This document shows positions 49,539-59,910 of a stretch of DNA of 64,000 nucleotides, in pieces. The translations under genes and the position numbers were made by a program. Location of the stretch: contig NZ_LR594662.1 of assembly GCF_901827175.1 (NCBI RefSeq), positions 3,472,001-3,536,000 of the forward strand. Direction: 5' to 3'. Below the pieces are notes generated by a model, which saw only the letters and a list, made by a program, of their open reading frames with translations, was not told the DNA's origin and did not search any database. The stretch is from Variovorax sp. RA8. Its GTDB lineage: Bacteria; Pseudomonadota; Gammaproteobacteria; Burkholderiales; Burkholderiaceae_C. The stretch's first letter is position 1; every line of letters begins with the position of its first letter.

Positions 49539-50186
49539 TCAATTGCCATCGAAACTGAAGAATGGTCGATCGATGAGGATGTGGGGCCTCAGGTAGTCAA
49601 GCTCCTTCGCATCGCGCAGAACGGTGATACGAAGACGGTAGGCGCCAGGGCGCTGGTTCGAAAATCCCGACAGGGTGCGAGTGATGGCATTCGCGCTGTA
49701 AGTTCCACCGCCACGCTTGGCGAGGTTGTCTCGCTCACGTTGTACGACGACAACGCCGTCTTCTCTCAGCAATTCCCAACGTAGATGAAAACCTGGGGTT
49801 TTGTTCTTGCATGTTCGTGGGCGCATCGCTTCGTCTGGACCATTGGTCCAACACATGTCGGATCCACCGACGAGTCTTTTCTGAACGGTAAGTGCGCCGT
49901 TGGCTGCAACGAATCCCAGCGACGTAGACCATCGTTCGTTGGGCGCTTTGATCGTGAAAGGCTGCGTCACATGGGTGTACCCCTCGCGCAGCTGAATGGG
50001 CTCGGCCAGCAGCGCCGACGGAAAGTGCTTCGCCACCGGTACCGGGTTGTTCGGAGTGGTCAGCACCTTCGGCGGGATAACCCAGCAGCCAGGCAGCGCC
50101 AAGGCCAGCGCCCACAGCAAGCCCGCTGCGGCTGCGCGAAGCCAGCGTGTGTAGTCGGCGAATACCGTGACGCCCGGTTGACTCAT
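49539..50186 (-). CDS. Lipoprotein, probable immunity protein (copy 1)
   Basis: This 215-residue lipoprotein has lipid Cys34 after LLWALALALPGC. It shares with copy 2 the blocks PPKVLTTP-NNPVPVAKHFP, LLAEPIQL-EGYTH-TQPFTIK and ITRTLSGF-PGAYRLR-VLRDAKELD-LRPHILIDRPFF. ATG 50186 is chosen over ATG 50204 because GGGGAG lies 6 nt before it. The N-terminal MSQPGVTVFADY copies the first 12 residues of the toxin (MGQPSVTVFVDN) and is then fused to the lipoprotein signal, a sign of past recombination. Confidence 0.6.
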   Translation of the reverse strand: MSQPGVTVFADYTRWLRAAAAGLLWALALALPGCWVIPPKVLTTPNNPVPVAKHFPSALLAEPIQLREGYTHVTQPFTIKAPNERWSTSLGFVAANGALTVQKRLVGGSDMCWTNGPDEAMRPRTCKNKTPGFHLRWELLREDGVVVVQRERDNLAKRGGGTYSANAITRTLSGFSNQRPGAYRLRITVLRDAKELDYLRPHILIDRPFFSFDGN

Positions 50187-50270
50187 GAAGTGCTCCCCAT
50201 TCATTGCAGCGGCTGATGGGGGCGAATGTTCGCGCAGACCCTGCGCAGTGCATAGATGTCAAATGTCCCT

Positions 50271-50990
50271 CTACTTGAGCAAGGCGATGAGCTCCGTCCT
50301 CTTGTTCACACCCAAGCGCGCATAGACCTTTGCCAATTGATTGCGAACGCTCTTTTCCGTGATCCCCACCGACAGCGCGATCGCCTTGTTGCTCTTGCCG
50401 GCGGCAAGCTGCCGCACGATCTCCTTCTGCCTCGGCGTCAATGAATCGAGCCGGTTCGTCGCGGGACGCTGCTCGAGTGCGATTTGCGACAGCATCAGGT
50501 CATTGAGCACCGGCGCGATCAGCGTCAGCGCTTCGAGGTGCCAGTCGCTCAGCGGCGTCCTGACACCGGCGAAGCCGAAATAGGTTCCTGCGTTGGCCCT
50601 GACGTTGAGCACGCCGTGCCCCGCCACGTTGCCGAGGCCGAAGCGTTCAATCTCGTCGAGCTCGAAGGTGCTCGCATAGGGGGGTGGATTGTTCGGATCG
50701 ATGTAGAAGGGCCGGCGGGTCGAGAACCACCACGCCAACGACGCACGCTGGCTCAATTCGAAAGTAGTCGCGATCTGCCGCAGGTAGGCTTCATCGTGGC
50801 CCGTAGCAAGCATGTGTGTGACCATGAGCTGCCCCGCGACGAGCTCGCCATGCCCAAGCACAACGCCCTCGAACGGGAAGAACTCTCGCAGCGGCCCTTC
50901 CACCCAAGCGATCAGGCTGCCGGATGAAGCGAGTGGATGGGTCACAGCAGTGACCCAGGCTTTCAGATCATTCTTGGTGAGATGTTGCAT
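50271..50990 (-). CDS. LuxR-type transcriptional regulator
   Basis: This 239-residue regulator has a C-terminal LuxR helix-turn-helix (LDSLTPRQKEIVRQLAAGKS then ITEKSVRNQLAKVYARLGV). The N-terminal 160 residues look like an autoinducer- or GAF-like domain of unknown ligand, with AWWFSTRRPFYIDP and GHGVLNVRANAGTYFGFAGV. ATG 50990 is the likely start. It lies between the immunity genes and a broken type I secretion system, whose cargo or expression it may once have controlled. Confidence 0.88.
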   Translation of the reverse strand: MQHLTKNDLKAWVTAVTHPLASSGSLIAWVEGPLREFFPFEGVVLGHGELVAGQLMVTHMLATGHDEAYLRQIATTFELSQRASLAWWFSTRRPFYIDPNNPPPYASTFELDEIERFGLGNVAGHGVLNVRANAGTYFGFAGVRTPLSDWHLEALTLIAPVLNDLMLSQIALEQRPATNRLDSLTPRQKEIVRQLAAGKSNKAIALSVGITEKSVRNQLAKVYARLGVNKRTELIALLK

Positions 50991-51013
50991 CGATCGACTT
51001 CCTGCCTCCTGCC

Positions 51014-51915
51014 TCACCGCTCCCGCATGCTCCGCCGAATCCCATCCAGCAGCGGATCGAACAGATAGCGCTACGCACTGCGCTCCCCCGTGGGAATGAA
51101 CACCTCCGCCTGCATGCCGGGCGAGAGCACCAGCGGCTGGCCGGCCAGCTTGCTCGCAGCCTGCAGCGCTTCAGGACTCACGGTGACGTGCGCCACGTAG
51201 TACGGCGCACCTGGATTGGCCGAACGAGGGTCGGTCAACCGGTCGGCGCCCACATAGCTAAGCCGCCCCTCGACCTGTGGCGTGGAGCGGGCGCGGTAGG
51301 CGGTGAGCATCACGTGCGCGACGCCTGCGCTGGCTTGCACACGCTGTACGTCCCGGATGTCCGTCGGCGCGATGCGCGCCTCGATGATCAGCTCCGAGCC
51401 GGCCGGCACGATGTCCATCACCGGCTCGCGCGGCCCGATGGCGGCGCCGACGGTGTGCGCCTTCAGGTCCACCACCTCTCCGGTGACCGGGGCCACGAGC
51501 CGCTGCCGCGTCTGCGCATCGAGCGCCGGACGCAGCGCCTGCTCGGTCTGCGCCAGTTGAGCGGTCACGTCTTTCAGCTCGTCCGCCGCGGCTCGCGCGA
51601 ATTCGGTCTTCTGGGCCGAGAGCTTGAGACGGATGTCCGCTTCCTTTTGGCGCGCCTGTGCCAGTTGGCTCTGACTGGCCTGCACGCGGGCGCGGTAGTC
51701 GGCCACGACGCGCTGGAGTTCACTCAGTCTCGCGTCACTGATGAATCCATCGGCCTTGAGCTTCTCGTTGGCGGCAAGGTCGTGCTGGGCGAGTTTCAAG
51801 GCCGATTCGGTCGTGGCGATCAGTTCGCCCTGGGTCGCGATCTCGCGCTGGATCTGCGACAACTGCTCGCTCAACCAACGCGCCTGTTCGGCCTGCTGGT
51901 GGGCGCGGGCACGAA
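51014..51915 (-). pseudogene. Type I secretion HlyD-like adaptor, truncated and stop-interrupted
   Basis: The frame from about 51915 encodes the coiled-coil and barrel part of a HlyD-family adaptor (SEQLSQIQREIATQGELIAT ... RLVAPVTGEVVDLKAHTVGA ... VLSPGMQAEVFIPTGERSA). The N-terminal cytoplasmic tail, membrane anchor and first lipoyl half are missing. After GERSA there is an in-frame TAG (51071-51073). The normal family C terminus, RYLFDPLLDGIRRSMRER, follows in the same frame up to TGA at 51014. So the gene has lost its 5' part by deletion and carries a nonsense mutation near the end. Confidence 0.75.
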
Positions 51916-52092
51916 CAACAGCATGACCAGGGTTTCACCGCGTCGGCTGGTCAGCACTCGATCGTAGATTTGCAGCGTGATGAGCGTCGGGATCACCAGC
52001 AGCAGATGAACCGCCGAACTGGCGACCAATACGCCAATGACTTCGGCGGACGCAACCCGCAGGCTGCCGAAAACGGCCTGTTCTTCTTTCAA
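51916..52092 (-). pseudogene. Remnant of a type I secretion ABC transporter (N-terminal fragment)
   Basis: About 60 residues remain: SAEVIGVLVASSAVHLLLV then PTLITLQIYDRVLTSRRGET, the first membrane helix of a type I secretion ATPase. The frame then runs straight into the out-of-frame interior of the adaptor gene (junction about 51910-51920). The rest of the transporter, including the whole ATPase domain, is gone. The first codon is TTG 52092; the true start may lie further upstream. I see nothing convincing in the 238 bp between this fragment and the next gene. Confidence 0.7.
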
Positions 52093-52330
52093 GATTCTTG
52101 TGACTCCCTGTCCAGAAATGCCGGCTCCGAATCAACACAAACTGATTCGAAGGCTGGCCGATCTGGAATATCGCTGCTGATTCTTAAGGTGCGCTTTACA
52201 GGCGCCCGGGCGGCACTGTACTGCGACCAGAGATCACCCGATCAGGGGATTGACTGGACCTCGCGCCTGCTATGCGGCTCTATCTACAGGCTCACGCAAG
52301 CCGCGGCGCACCCGAAGGCGCAACCAGCAC

Positions 52331-53863
<1,533 letters not shown>

Positions 53864-53963
53864 GGCGCGATCCTAGCTCCTGCATCAATGGACGCCTCGA
53901 ACGTCATCAATGGCGCCTCCGCAACCGGATACGATGCAGGGCTTTTCGATCCGCAGTAGGGGC

Positions 53964-53995
53964 TTGAACGCTGGCGCGCCCAGTCTTGTTATGCT
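53964..53995 (+). promoter_or_regulatory. Candidate sigma-70 promoter of the efflux operon
   Basis: TTGAAC (53964-53969) and TATGCT (53990-53995), the latter with an extended -10 TGT, lie 88 bp before the first efflux gene. The 20-bp spacing is longer than the ideal 17, so only the extended -10 part is persuasive. Confidence 0.3.
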
Positions 53996-54082
53996 GCGCG
54001 GCTTGCCCGGCCAACCCGGCTGCATCCGGCCCAGCGACGCGACCTACCCGATCGCCAGCCACGCCACTTTTAGCGGAACCTC

Positions 54083-55597
54083 ATGAGGAACTCCCGGCTT
54101 CGCGCGCTCTGCTTCGCGCTTCCATTCGCGCTCTCTCTGGCGCTCTCGGCCTGCACGCTCCCGCGCCCGCCCGAGAAGGTCACGGCACGTACGCCCGCCC
54201 ACTGGAGCACGCCATTGCCGCACGGCGGCTCGCTGCCCATGCTGGCCGACTGGTGGCGACAGCTCGACGATCCGCTGCTGGTCGAGCTGATCGACGCGGC
54301 CCAGGCCGCCAGCCCCAACGTGGCCAGCGCCGCCGCGCGCATCGCCGAGGCGCGGGCCTCGCGCGTGGCTGCCGGCGCGGCGCTGGCGCCCAACCTCGGC
54401 GCCAATGCCTCGGCCAGCCGCAGCAACTCGCCCACCAGCGGCTTCGGCGGCCTGGGCGGCACCGGCAGCACTGGCACCAGCTCGGCGAGCACGTCGATCC
54501 CGGCGATCACCACCCTGCAGGCCGGCCTGCAGTCGAACTGGGAGGTCGACCTGTTCGGCGGCCTGCGCGCCAACCGCGACGCCAGCCAGGCCCGGCTCGA
54601 CAGCGCCGACGCCAAGTGGCACGAGGCGCGGGTCTCGGTGGCGGCCGAGACGGCCAACGCCTATTTCGGGGAGCGCGCCTGCCGGCGCCAGCTCGTCGTA
54701 GCCATCGCCGACACACAGTCGCGTGCCGAGACCGCACGCCTCAACGACCTGTCGGCACGCGCCGGCTTCACCGCGCCCGCCGATGCCGCGCTGGCGCGCG
54801 CCGGCGCCTCCGATGCCTCGGCCAGGCTGACCCAGCAGCGCGCCCAGTGCGCCCTGCTGCAGCAATCGCTGGTCGCGCTCACCGGCATCGATGCTCCCGC
54901 GCTGCAGGCCCGGCTGGACGCCGCGCCGATCGAGCGCACGCTGCCGGCCGTGCACCCTGTCGGCAGCGTGCCTGCCGAGGTCCTGGCCCAGCGGCCCGAC
55001 GTGTATGCGGCCGAGCTCGGCGTGGCCTCTGCCAGCGCCGAGGCCGGCGCCGCGCTGGCGCAGCGCTTCCCGCGCCTGACCCTGCAGGGCTCCATCGGCC
55101 GGCTGCAGTTCCGCACCAGCGGCTTGCGTGAGACGGTCGACACCTGGAGCATCGGCCCGGTGGCGCTGTCCGTGCCGATCTTCGACGGCGGCACCCTGGC
55201 CGCCAATGTGGACGCCGCGCGGGCCCGCTACGACGAAGCCGTCGCGCTCTACCGCAGCAACGTGCGCCAGGCGGTGCGAGAGGTCGAGGAGGCCCTGATC
55301 AACCTGCAGAGCACCGACCAGCGCGCCGGCGACGCCGACGCCGCCGTGCAGAACTACCAGGCCTCCTTCGATGCCACCAGCGCGCGCTACCAGAGCGGGC
55401 TGGCCAGCCTGTTCGAGCTGGAAGACTCGCGCCGCACGCTGTTCGCGGCGCAGACCGCGCGTGTCTCGCTGCAGCGCGAGCGCGCCGAGGCCTGGGTCGC
55501 GCTCTACCGCACCACCGGCGGCGGCTGGTCCCGGCCGGGCACCGACGCCACCACAAGAACCTCCTCGATCGCGAAGCCAGCGAAGCAGATCCCATGA
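54083..55597 (+). CDS. TolC-family outer-membrane efflux lipoprotein (NodT-like)
   Basis: This 504-residue outer-membrane factor has a lipoprotein signal ending LSLALSACTLP. It has the NodT-type start W-W-x-x-LDDPLLVELIDAA, two OEP repeats (SNWEVDLFGGLRANRDASQARLD and VALSVPIFDGGTLAANVDAA) and a Gly/Ser/Thr insertion (about 110-140). It forms the exit duct for the pump encoded downstream. The stop overlaps the adaptor ATG by 4 bases. It is first in the operon; pump operons usually place the OMF last. Confidence 0.93.
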   Translation: MRNSRLRALCFALPFALSLALSACTLPRPPEKVTARTPAHWSTPLPHGGSLPMLADWWRQLDDPLLVELIDAAQAASPNVASAAARIAEARASRVAAGAALAPNLGANASASRSNSPTSGFGGLGGTGSTGTSSASTSIPAITTLQAGLQSNWEVDLFGGLRANRDASQARLDSADAKWHEARVSVAAETANAYFGERACRRQLVVAIADTQSRAETARLNDLSARAGFTAPADAALARAGASDASARLTQQRAQCALLQQSLVALTGIDAPALQARLDAAPIERTLPAVHPVGSVPAEVLAQRPDVYAAELGVASASAEAGAALAQRFPRLTLQGSIGRLQFRTSGLRETVDTWSIGPVALSVPIFDGGTLAANVDAARARYDEAVALYRSNVRQAVREVEEALINLQSTDQRAGDADAAVQNYQASFDATSARYQSGLASLFELEDSRRTLFAAQTARVSLQRERAEAWVALYRTTGGGWSRPGTDATTRTSSIAKPAKQIP

Positions 55598-56748
55598 CAA
55601 GAATGAAGCGTTCCACCCTCCTCGTCATCGCGGCCGTACTGGTGCTGCTGCTCGCGGCCGCCGCCTTCCTGTTCTCGCGCGGCAAGCCGGCGGAGCAAGG
55701 CGCCGCCAAGCCGAAAGAAGCCGCCGCCCAGCCGAGGCCCGCGCTCACCGTGACGGTGGCCAAGCCCGAGACCAGCGAGCTCACGATCACGCTGGCCGCC
55801 AACGGCAATGTCGCGGCATGGCAGGAGGCAAGCATCGGCTCCGAGTCGACCGGGCTGCGCCTGGCCGAAGTGCGCGTCAACGTGGGCGATACGGTGAAGA
55901 AGGGCCAGGTGCTCGCCACCTTCTCGCAAGAGACCGTGCAGGCCGATGTGGCCCAGGCCCGCGCCTCGCTGGCCGAAGCCAGGGCCACGGCGGCCGACGC
56001 TGCCGGCAACGCCGCGCGGGCCCGAACCCTGCAGGCGACCGGCGCCCTGAGCCAGCAGCAGATCAACCAGTACCAGACGGCGGAGCAGACCGCCAAGGCG
56101 CGCGTCGAGGCGGCCGAGGCCGTGCTGGCCGCGCAGCAGGTGCGCGGCCGCAATACCCAGGTGCTGGCGCCCGACGACGGCGTGATCTCGTCGCGCACCG
56201 CCACCGTGGGCAGCGTGCTCAGCGCCGGCACCGAGCTGTTCCGGTTGATCCGCCAGGGCCGCCTCGAGTGGCGCGCCGAGGTGACCTCGGCCGAGCTCAG
56301 CCGGGTCGCCGTCGGCACCCCGGCCGTGATCGTCAGCGCCAGCGGCGCCCAGGTCGAGGGCAAGGTGCGAAGCATCGCGCCGACGGTGGATCCGCAGACG
56401 CGCAATGCGTTGGTCTACGTCGACATTCCGGGCGTCCAACAGACGAGCGCCGTCAAGGCGGGCATGTTCGCGCGCGGCGAGTTCCAGCTCGGCCGCAGCA
56501 GCGCGCTGACCGTGCCGCAGGCGGCCGTCGTGCCGCGCGACGGCTTCAACCACCTGCTCCTGCTCCAGCCCGACAACCGCGTCGCGCAGCTGAAGGTCGA
56601 AACCGGCCGCCGCGTGGGCGACCGCGTCGAGATCACCACCAAGCTGCCGGACGATGCGCGCGTCGTGGTCCAGGGCGCGGGCTTCCTGAACGACGGCGAC
56701 CTGGTGCGGGTGGTGGATGCGCTGCCGGCGAAGCGGAGTGCGCCCTGA
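55594..56748 (+). CDS. RND efflux periplasmic adaptor
   Basis: This adaptor of up to 384 residues has an N-terminal membrane anchor (LLVIAAVLVLLLAAAAFLFS). Lipoyl halves ESTGLRLAEVRVNVGDTVKK and VLAPDDGVISSRTATVGSVL flank an Ala-rich helical hairpin, followed by barrel strands and GRRVGDRVEITTKLPDDARV. ATG 55594 overlaps the OMF stop; ATG 55603 is a possible alternative. It ends in a 1-base overlap (TGATG) with the RND gene. Confidence 0.93.
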   Translation: MTRMKRSTLLVIAAVLVLLLAAAAFLFSRGKPAEQGAAKPKEAAAQPRPALTVTVAKPETSELTITLAANGNVAAWQEASIGSESTGLRLAEVRVNVGDTVKKGQVLATFSQETVQADVAQARASLAEARATAADAAGNAARARTLQATGALSQQQINQYQTAEQTAKARVEAAEAVLAAQQVRGRNTQVLAPDDGVISSRTATVGSVLSAGTELFRLIRQGRLEWRAEVTSAELSRVAVGTPAVIVSASGAQVEGKVRSIAPTVDPQTRNALVYVDIPGVQQTSAVKAGMFARGEFQLGRSSALTVPQAAVVPRDGFNHLLLLQPDNRVAQLKVETGRRVGDRVEITTKLPDDARVVVQGAGFLNDGDLVRVVDALPAKRSAP

Positions 56749-59700
56749 TGAACGTCTCAGCCTGGTCCATCCGCAACCCCATCCCCGCGGTGATGCTGTT
56801 CGTGCTGCTCACCTTTGCCGGGCTGCTGTCCTTCAACGCGATGAAGGTCCAGAACTTCCCCGACATCGACCTGCCCACGGTGACCGTCTCGGTCGCGCTG
56901 CCGGGCGCGGCGCCCTCGCAGCTGGAGAACGACGTAGCGCGCAAGATCGAAAACTCGATCGCCACTGTCCAGGGCCTCAAGCACATCACGACCAAGGTGC
57001 AGGACGGCGCCGCCACGCTGATCGTCGAGTTCCGCCTCGAGAAGCCGGTGCAGGAAGCGGTCGACGACGTGCGCTCGGCGGTGCAGCGCGTGCGCGCCGA
57101 CCTGCCGGCGGACGTGCGCGACCCGGTCATCAACAAGCTGGACTTCGCGGCCCAGCCGGTGCTGGCCTTCACCATCGCCTCCTCGCGCATGGACCCGGAG
57201 GCGCTGAGCTGGTTCGTCGACGACACCGTGACCAAGAAGCTGCTGGCCATCAGCGGGGTGGGCGCGGTCAACCGGGTGGGCGGCGTCACGCGCCAGATCC
57301 ACGTCGACCTCGACCCGGGCAGGCTGCAGTCGCTGGGGGCGACCGCGGCCGACATCTCGCGCCAGCTGCGCCAGGTGCAGACCGAGAGCGCCGGCGGGCG
57401 CACCGACCTCGGCGGCAGCGAGCAGCCGGTGCGCACGCTGGCCACCGTGCGCTCGGCCGAGGAGCTGCGCGACATGCAGATCCCGCTGTCGGACGGCCGC
57501 AGCATCCGGCTCGACCAGGTGGCGCGCGTCTCCGACACCATTGCCGAGCCGCGCGCCGCCGCCCTGCTCGACGGCAAGCCGGTGGTCGGCTTCGAGGTCG
57601 CGCGCAGCCGCGGCGCCAGCGAGGTCGAGGTCGGCGGCGCGGTGCAGAAGGCCCTGGCCGAGCTGCGTGCGCAGCATCCCGACATCCAGCTCACCGAGGC
57701 CTTCAACTTCGTCGACCCGGTGCAGGAGGAATACGACGGCTCGCTTCACCTGCTCTACGAAGGCGCCCTGCTGGCGGTGATCGTGGTCTGGCTGTTCCTG
57801 CGCGACTGGCGCGCCACCTTCGTATCGGCCGTCGCGCTGCCGATGTCGGCGATCCCGGCCTTCGTCGGGATGTACCTGCTGGGCTTCTCGATCAACGTCG
57901 TCACGCTGCTGGCGCTGTCGCTCGTGGTAGGTATCCTGGTGGACGACGCGATCGTGGAGGTGGAGAACATCGTGCGCCACCTGCGCATGGGAAAGACGCC
58001 CTACCAGGCGGCGATGGAGGCGGCCGACGAGATCGGCCTGGCGGTGATCGCCACCACCTTCACGCTGATCGCGGTGTTCCTGCCCACGGCCTTCATGAGC
58101 GGCGTGGCCGGCAAGTTCTTCAAGCAGTTCGGGTGGACCGCCTCGCTCGCGGTCTTCGCCTCGCTGGTGGTGGCGCGGATGCTCACGCCGATGATGGCCG
58201 CCTACATCCTGAAGCCCCTGGTCGGCGCCGAGAAGGAACCGCGCTGGCTCAGCTTCTACATGCGCCTGGCCGAGCGCAGCCTGCGGCACCGCTTCACCAC
58301 CATGGTGCTGGCCACCCTCTTCTTCTTCGGCTCGATCGCGCTGATCCCGCTGCTCAAGACCGGCTTCATCCCGGCCGACGACAACTCGCAGACGCAGGTC
58401 TACCTCTCGCTGCCGCCGGGCGCGACGCTGGCCCAGACGCTGGCGATGGCCGAGGAAACTCGACAGCGGGTGATGGCGGTGGACCATGTCAAGAGCGTCT
58501 ACACCACCGTGGGCGGCGGCAGCGCGGGCGGCGATCCCTTCGCCAGTTTCGGCACGCCGGAGACGCGCAAGGCCACGCTCACCATCAAACTGGCCGACCG
58601 CGGCGACCGGCCGCGCAAGCAGGGCATCGAGAACAACATCCGCAAGACACTCGAAACCCTGCCCGGCGTGCGCACGACCGTCGGCCTCGGCGGCTCGGGC
58701 GAGAAATACATCCTGGTGCTGACCGGCGAGGAGCCGCACACGCTCACGGCCGCGGCGCGCGCGGTCGAGAAGGACCTGCGCACCATCCCCGGCCTGGGCA
58801 ACATCACCTCCACCGCCAGCCTGATCCGCCCCGAGATCGCGGTGCGGCCCGACTTCGCCCGCGCCGCCGACCTGGGCGTCACCAGCTCGGCCATCGCCGA
58901 GACCCTGCGCGTGGCCACGCTGGGCGACTACGACCAGGCGCTGGCCAAGCTCAACCTGGCACAGCGCCAGGTGCCGATCGTGGTCAAGCTGGAGGACTCG
59001 GCGCGGCAGGACCTGTCGCTGCTGGAGCGCCTGACCGTCCCCGGCGCGCGAGGCCCGGTCATGCTGAGCCAGGTCGCCACGCTGACGATGGAAGGCGGTC
59101 CGGCGGTGATCGACCGCTACGACCGCTCGCGCAACGTCAACTTCGAGATCGAACTCTCGGGCGTCGGGCTCGGCGATGCCAAGACGGCAGTGGAAGCGCT
59201 GCCGTCGGTGCGCAACCTGCCGCCCGGCGTGCGCGTGGCGGAGGTGGGCGATGCCGAGATGATGGGCGAGCTGTTCGCCAGCTTCGGCCTGGCGATGCTG
59301 ACCGGCGTGCTGTGCATCTACATCGTGCTGGTGCTGCTGTTCAAGGACTTCCTGCACCCGGTCACCATCCTGTGCGCGTTGCCGCTCGCGCTGGGTGGGG
59401 CCTTCATCGGGCTGCTGCTGGGGCAGCAGGCGCTGTCCATGCCCTCGATGATCGGGTTCATCATGCTGATGGGCGTGGCCACCAAGAACTCGATCCTGCT
59501 GGTGGAGTATGCGATCGTGGCGCGGCGCGGGCACGATGGAAGCGACGGCCGACCGGCCGTCGCGGGCATGACCCGCTGGGACGCACTGCGCGACGCCTGC
59601 CACAAGCGCGCGCGGCCGATCATCATGACCACGCTGGCCATGGGCGCGGGCATGGCGCCCATCGCCTTCGGCCTGAGCGCGGCCGACTCCAGCTTCCGCG

Positions 59701-59906
59701 CGCCGATGGCGATGGCGGTGATCGGCGGGCTGATCACCTCCACGGTGCTGAGCCTGCTGGTGGTGCCGGCCGTGTTCACCTACGTCGACGACATCGAGCA
59801 CTGGCTGCATCGGATGGTGGCGCGCATGCGCGGGCGCCAGCCCGACCCGGCCGATGCGCCGGAGGGGCCGCCGCCGCTGGCGCGCGAACAGCCGGCCGGC
59901 CACTGA
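56748..59906 (+). CDS. RND efflux transporter permease (HAE1-like)
   Basis: This 1052-residue RND pump begins WSIRNPIPAVMLFVLLTFAG. TM4 has LVVGILVDDAIVEVENIVRH with the proton-relay Asp pair. TM10 has LLMGVATKNSILLVEYA with the conserved Lys. FRLEKPVQEAVDDVRSAVQR and FIPADDNSQTQVYLSLPPG belong to the porter domain. It exports unidentified hydrophobic or amphiphilic compounds with the adaptor and OMF encoded upstream. Normal length, no defects seen. Confidence 0.95.
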   Translation: MNVSAWSIRNPIPAVMLFVLLTFAGLLSFNAMKVQNFPDIDLPTVTVSVALPGAAPSQLENDVARKIENSIATVQGLKHITTKVQDGAATLIVEFRLEKPVQEAVDDVRSAVQRVRADLPADVRDPVINKLDFAAQPVLAFTIASSRMDPEALSWFVDDTVTKKLLAISGVGAVNRVGGVTRQIHVDLDPGRLQSLGATAADISRQLRQVQTESAGGRTDLGGSEQPVRTLATVRSAEELRDMQIPLSDGRSIRLDQVARVSDTIAEPRAAALLDGKPVVGFEVARSRGASEVEVGGAVQKALAELRAQHPDIQLTEAFNFVDPVQEEYDGSLHLLYEGALLAVIVVWLFLRDWRATFVSAVALPMSAIPAFVGMYLLGFSINVVTLLALSLVVGILVDDAIVEVENIVRHLRMGKTPYQAAMEAADEIGLAVIATTFTLIAVFLPTAFMSGVAGKFFKQFGWTASLAVFASLVVARMLTPMMAAYILKPLVGAEKEPRWLSFYMRLAERSLRHRFTTMVLATLFFFGSIALIPLLKTGFIPADDNSQTQVYLSLPPGATLAQTLAMAEETRQRVMAVDHVKSVYTTVGGGSAGGDPFASFGTPETRKATLTIKLADRGDRPRKQGIENNIRKTLETLPGVRTTVGLGGSGEKYILVLTGEEPHTLTAAARAVEKDLRTIPGLGNITSTASLIRPEIAVRPDFARAADLGVTSSAIAETLRVATLGDYDQALAKLNLAQRQVPIVVKLEDSARQDLSLLERLTVPGARGPVMLSQVATLTMEGGPAVIDRYDRSRNVNFEIELSGVGLGDAKTAVEALPSVRNLPPGVRVAEVGDAEMMGELFASFGLAMLTGVLCIYIVLVLLFKDFLHPVTILCALPLALGGAFIGLLLGQQALSMPSMIGFIMLMGVATKNSILLVEYAIVARRGHDGSDGRPAVAGMTRWDALRDACHKRARPIIMTTLAMGAGMAPIAFGLSAADSSFRAPMAMAVIGGLITSTVLSLLVVPAVFTYVDDIEHWLHRMVARMRGRQPDPADAPEGPPPLAREQPAGH

Positions 59907-59910
59907 GAAG

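Noticed and set aside
53864..54082. A sigma-54 promoter between the PAS/sigma-54 regulator and the efflux operon
   Set aside because: I looked for GG-N10-GC with the flanking consensus and found no acceptable match.
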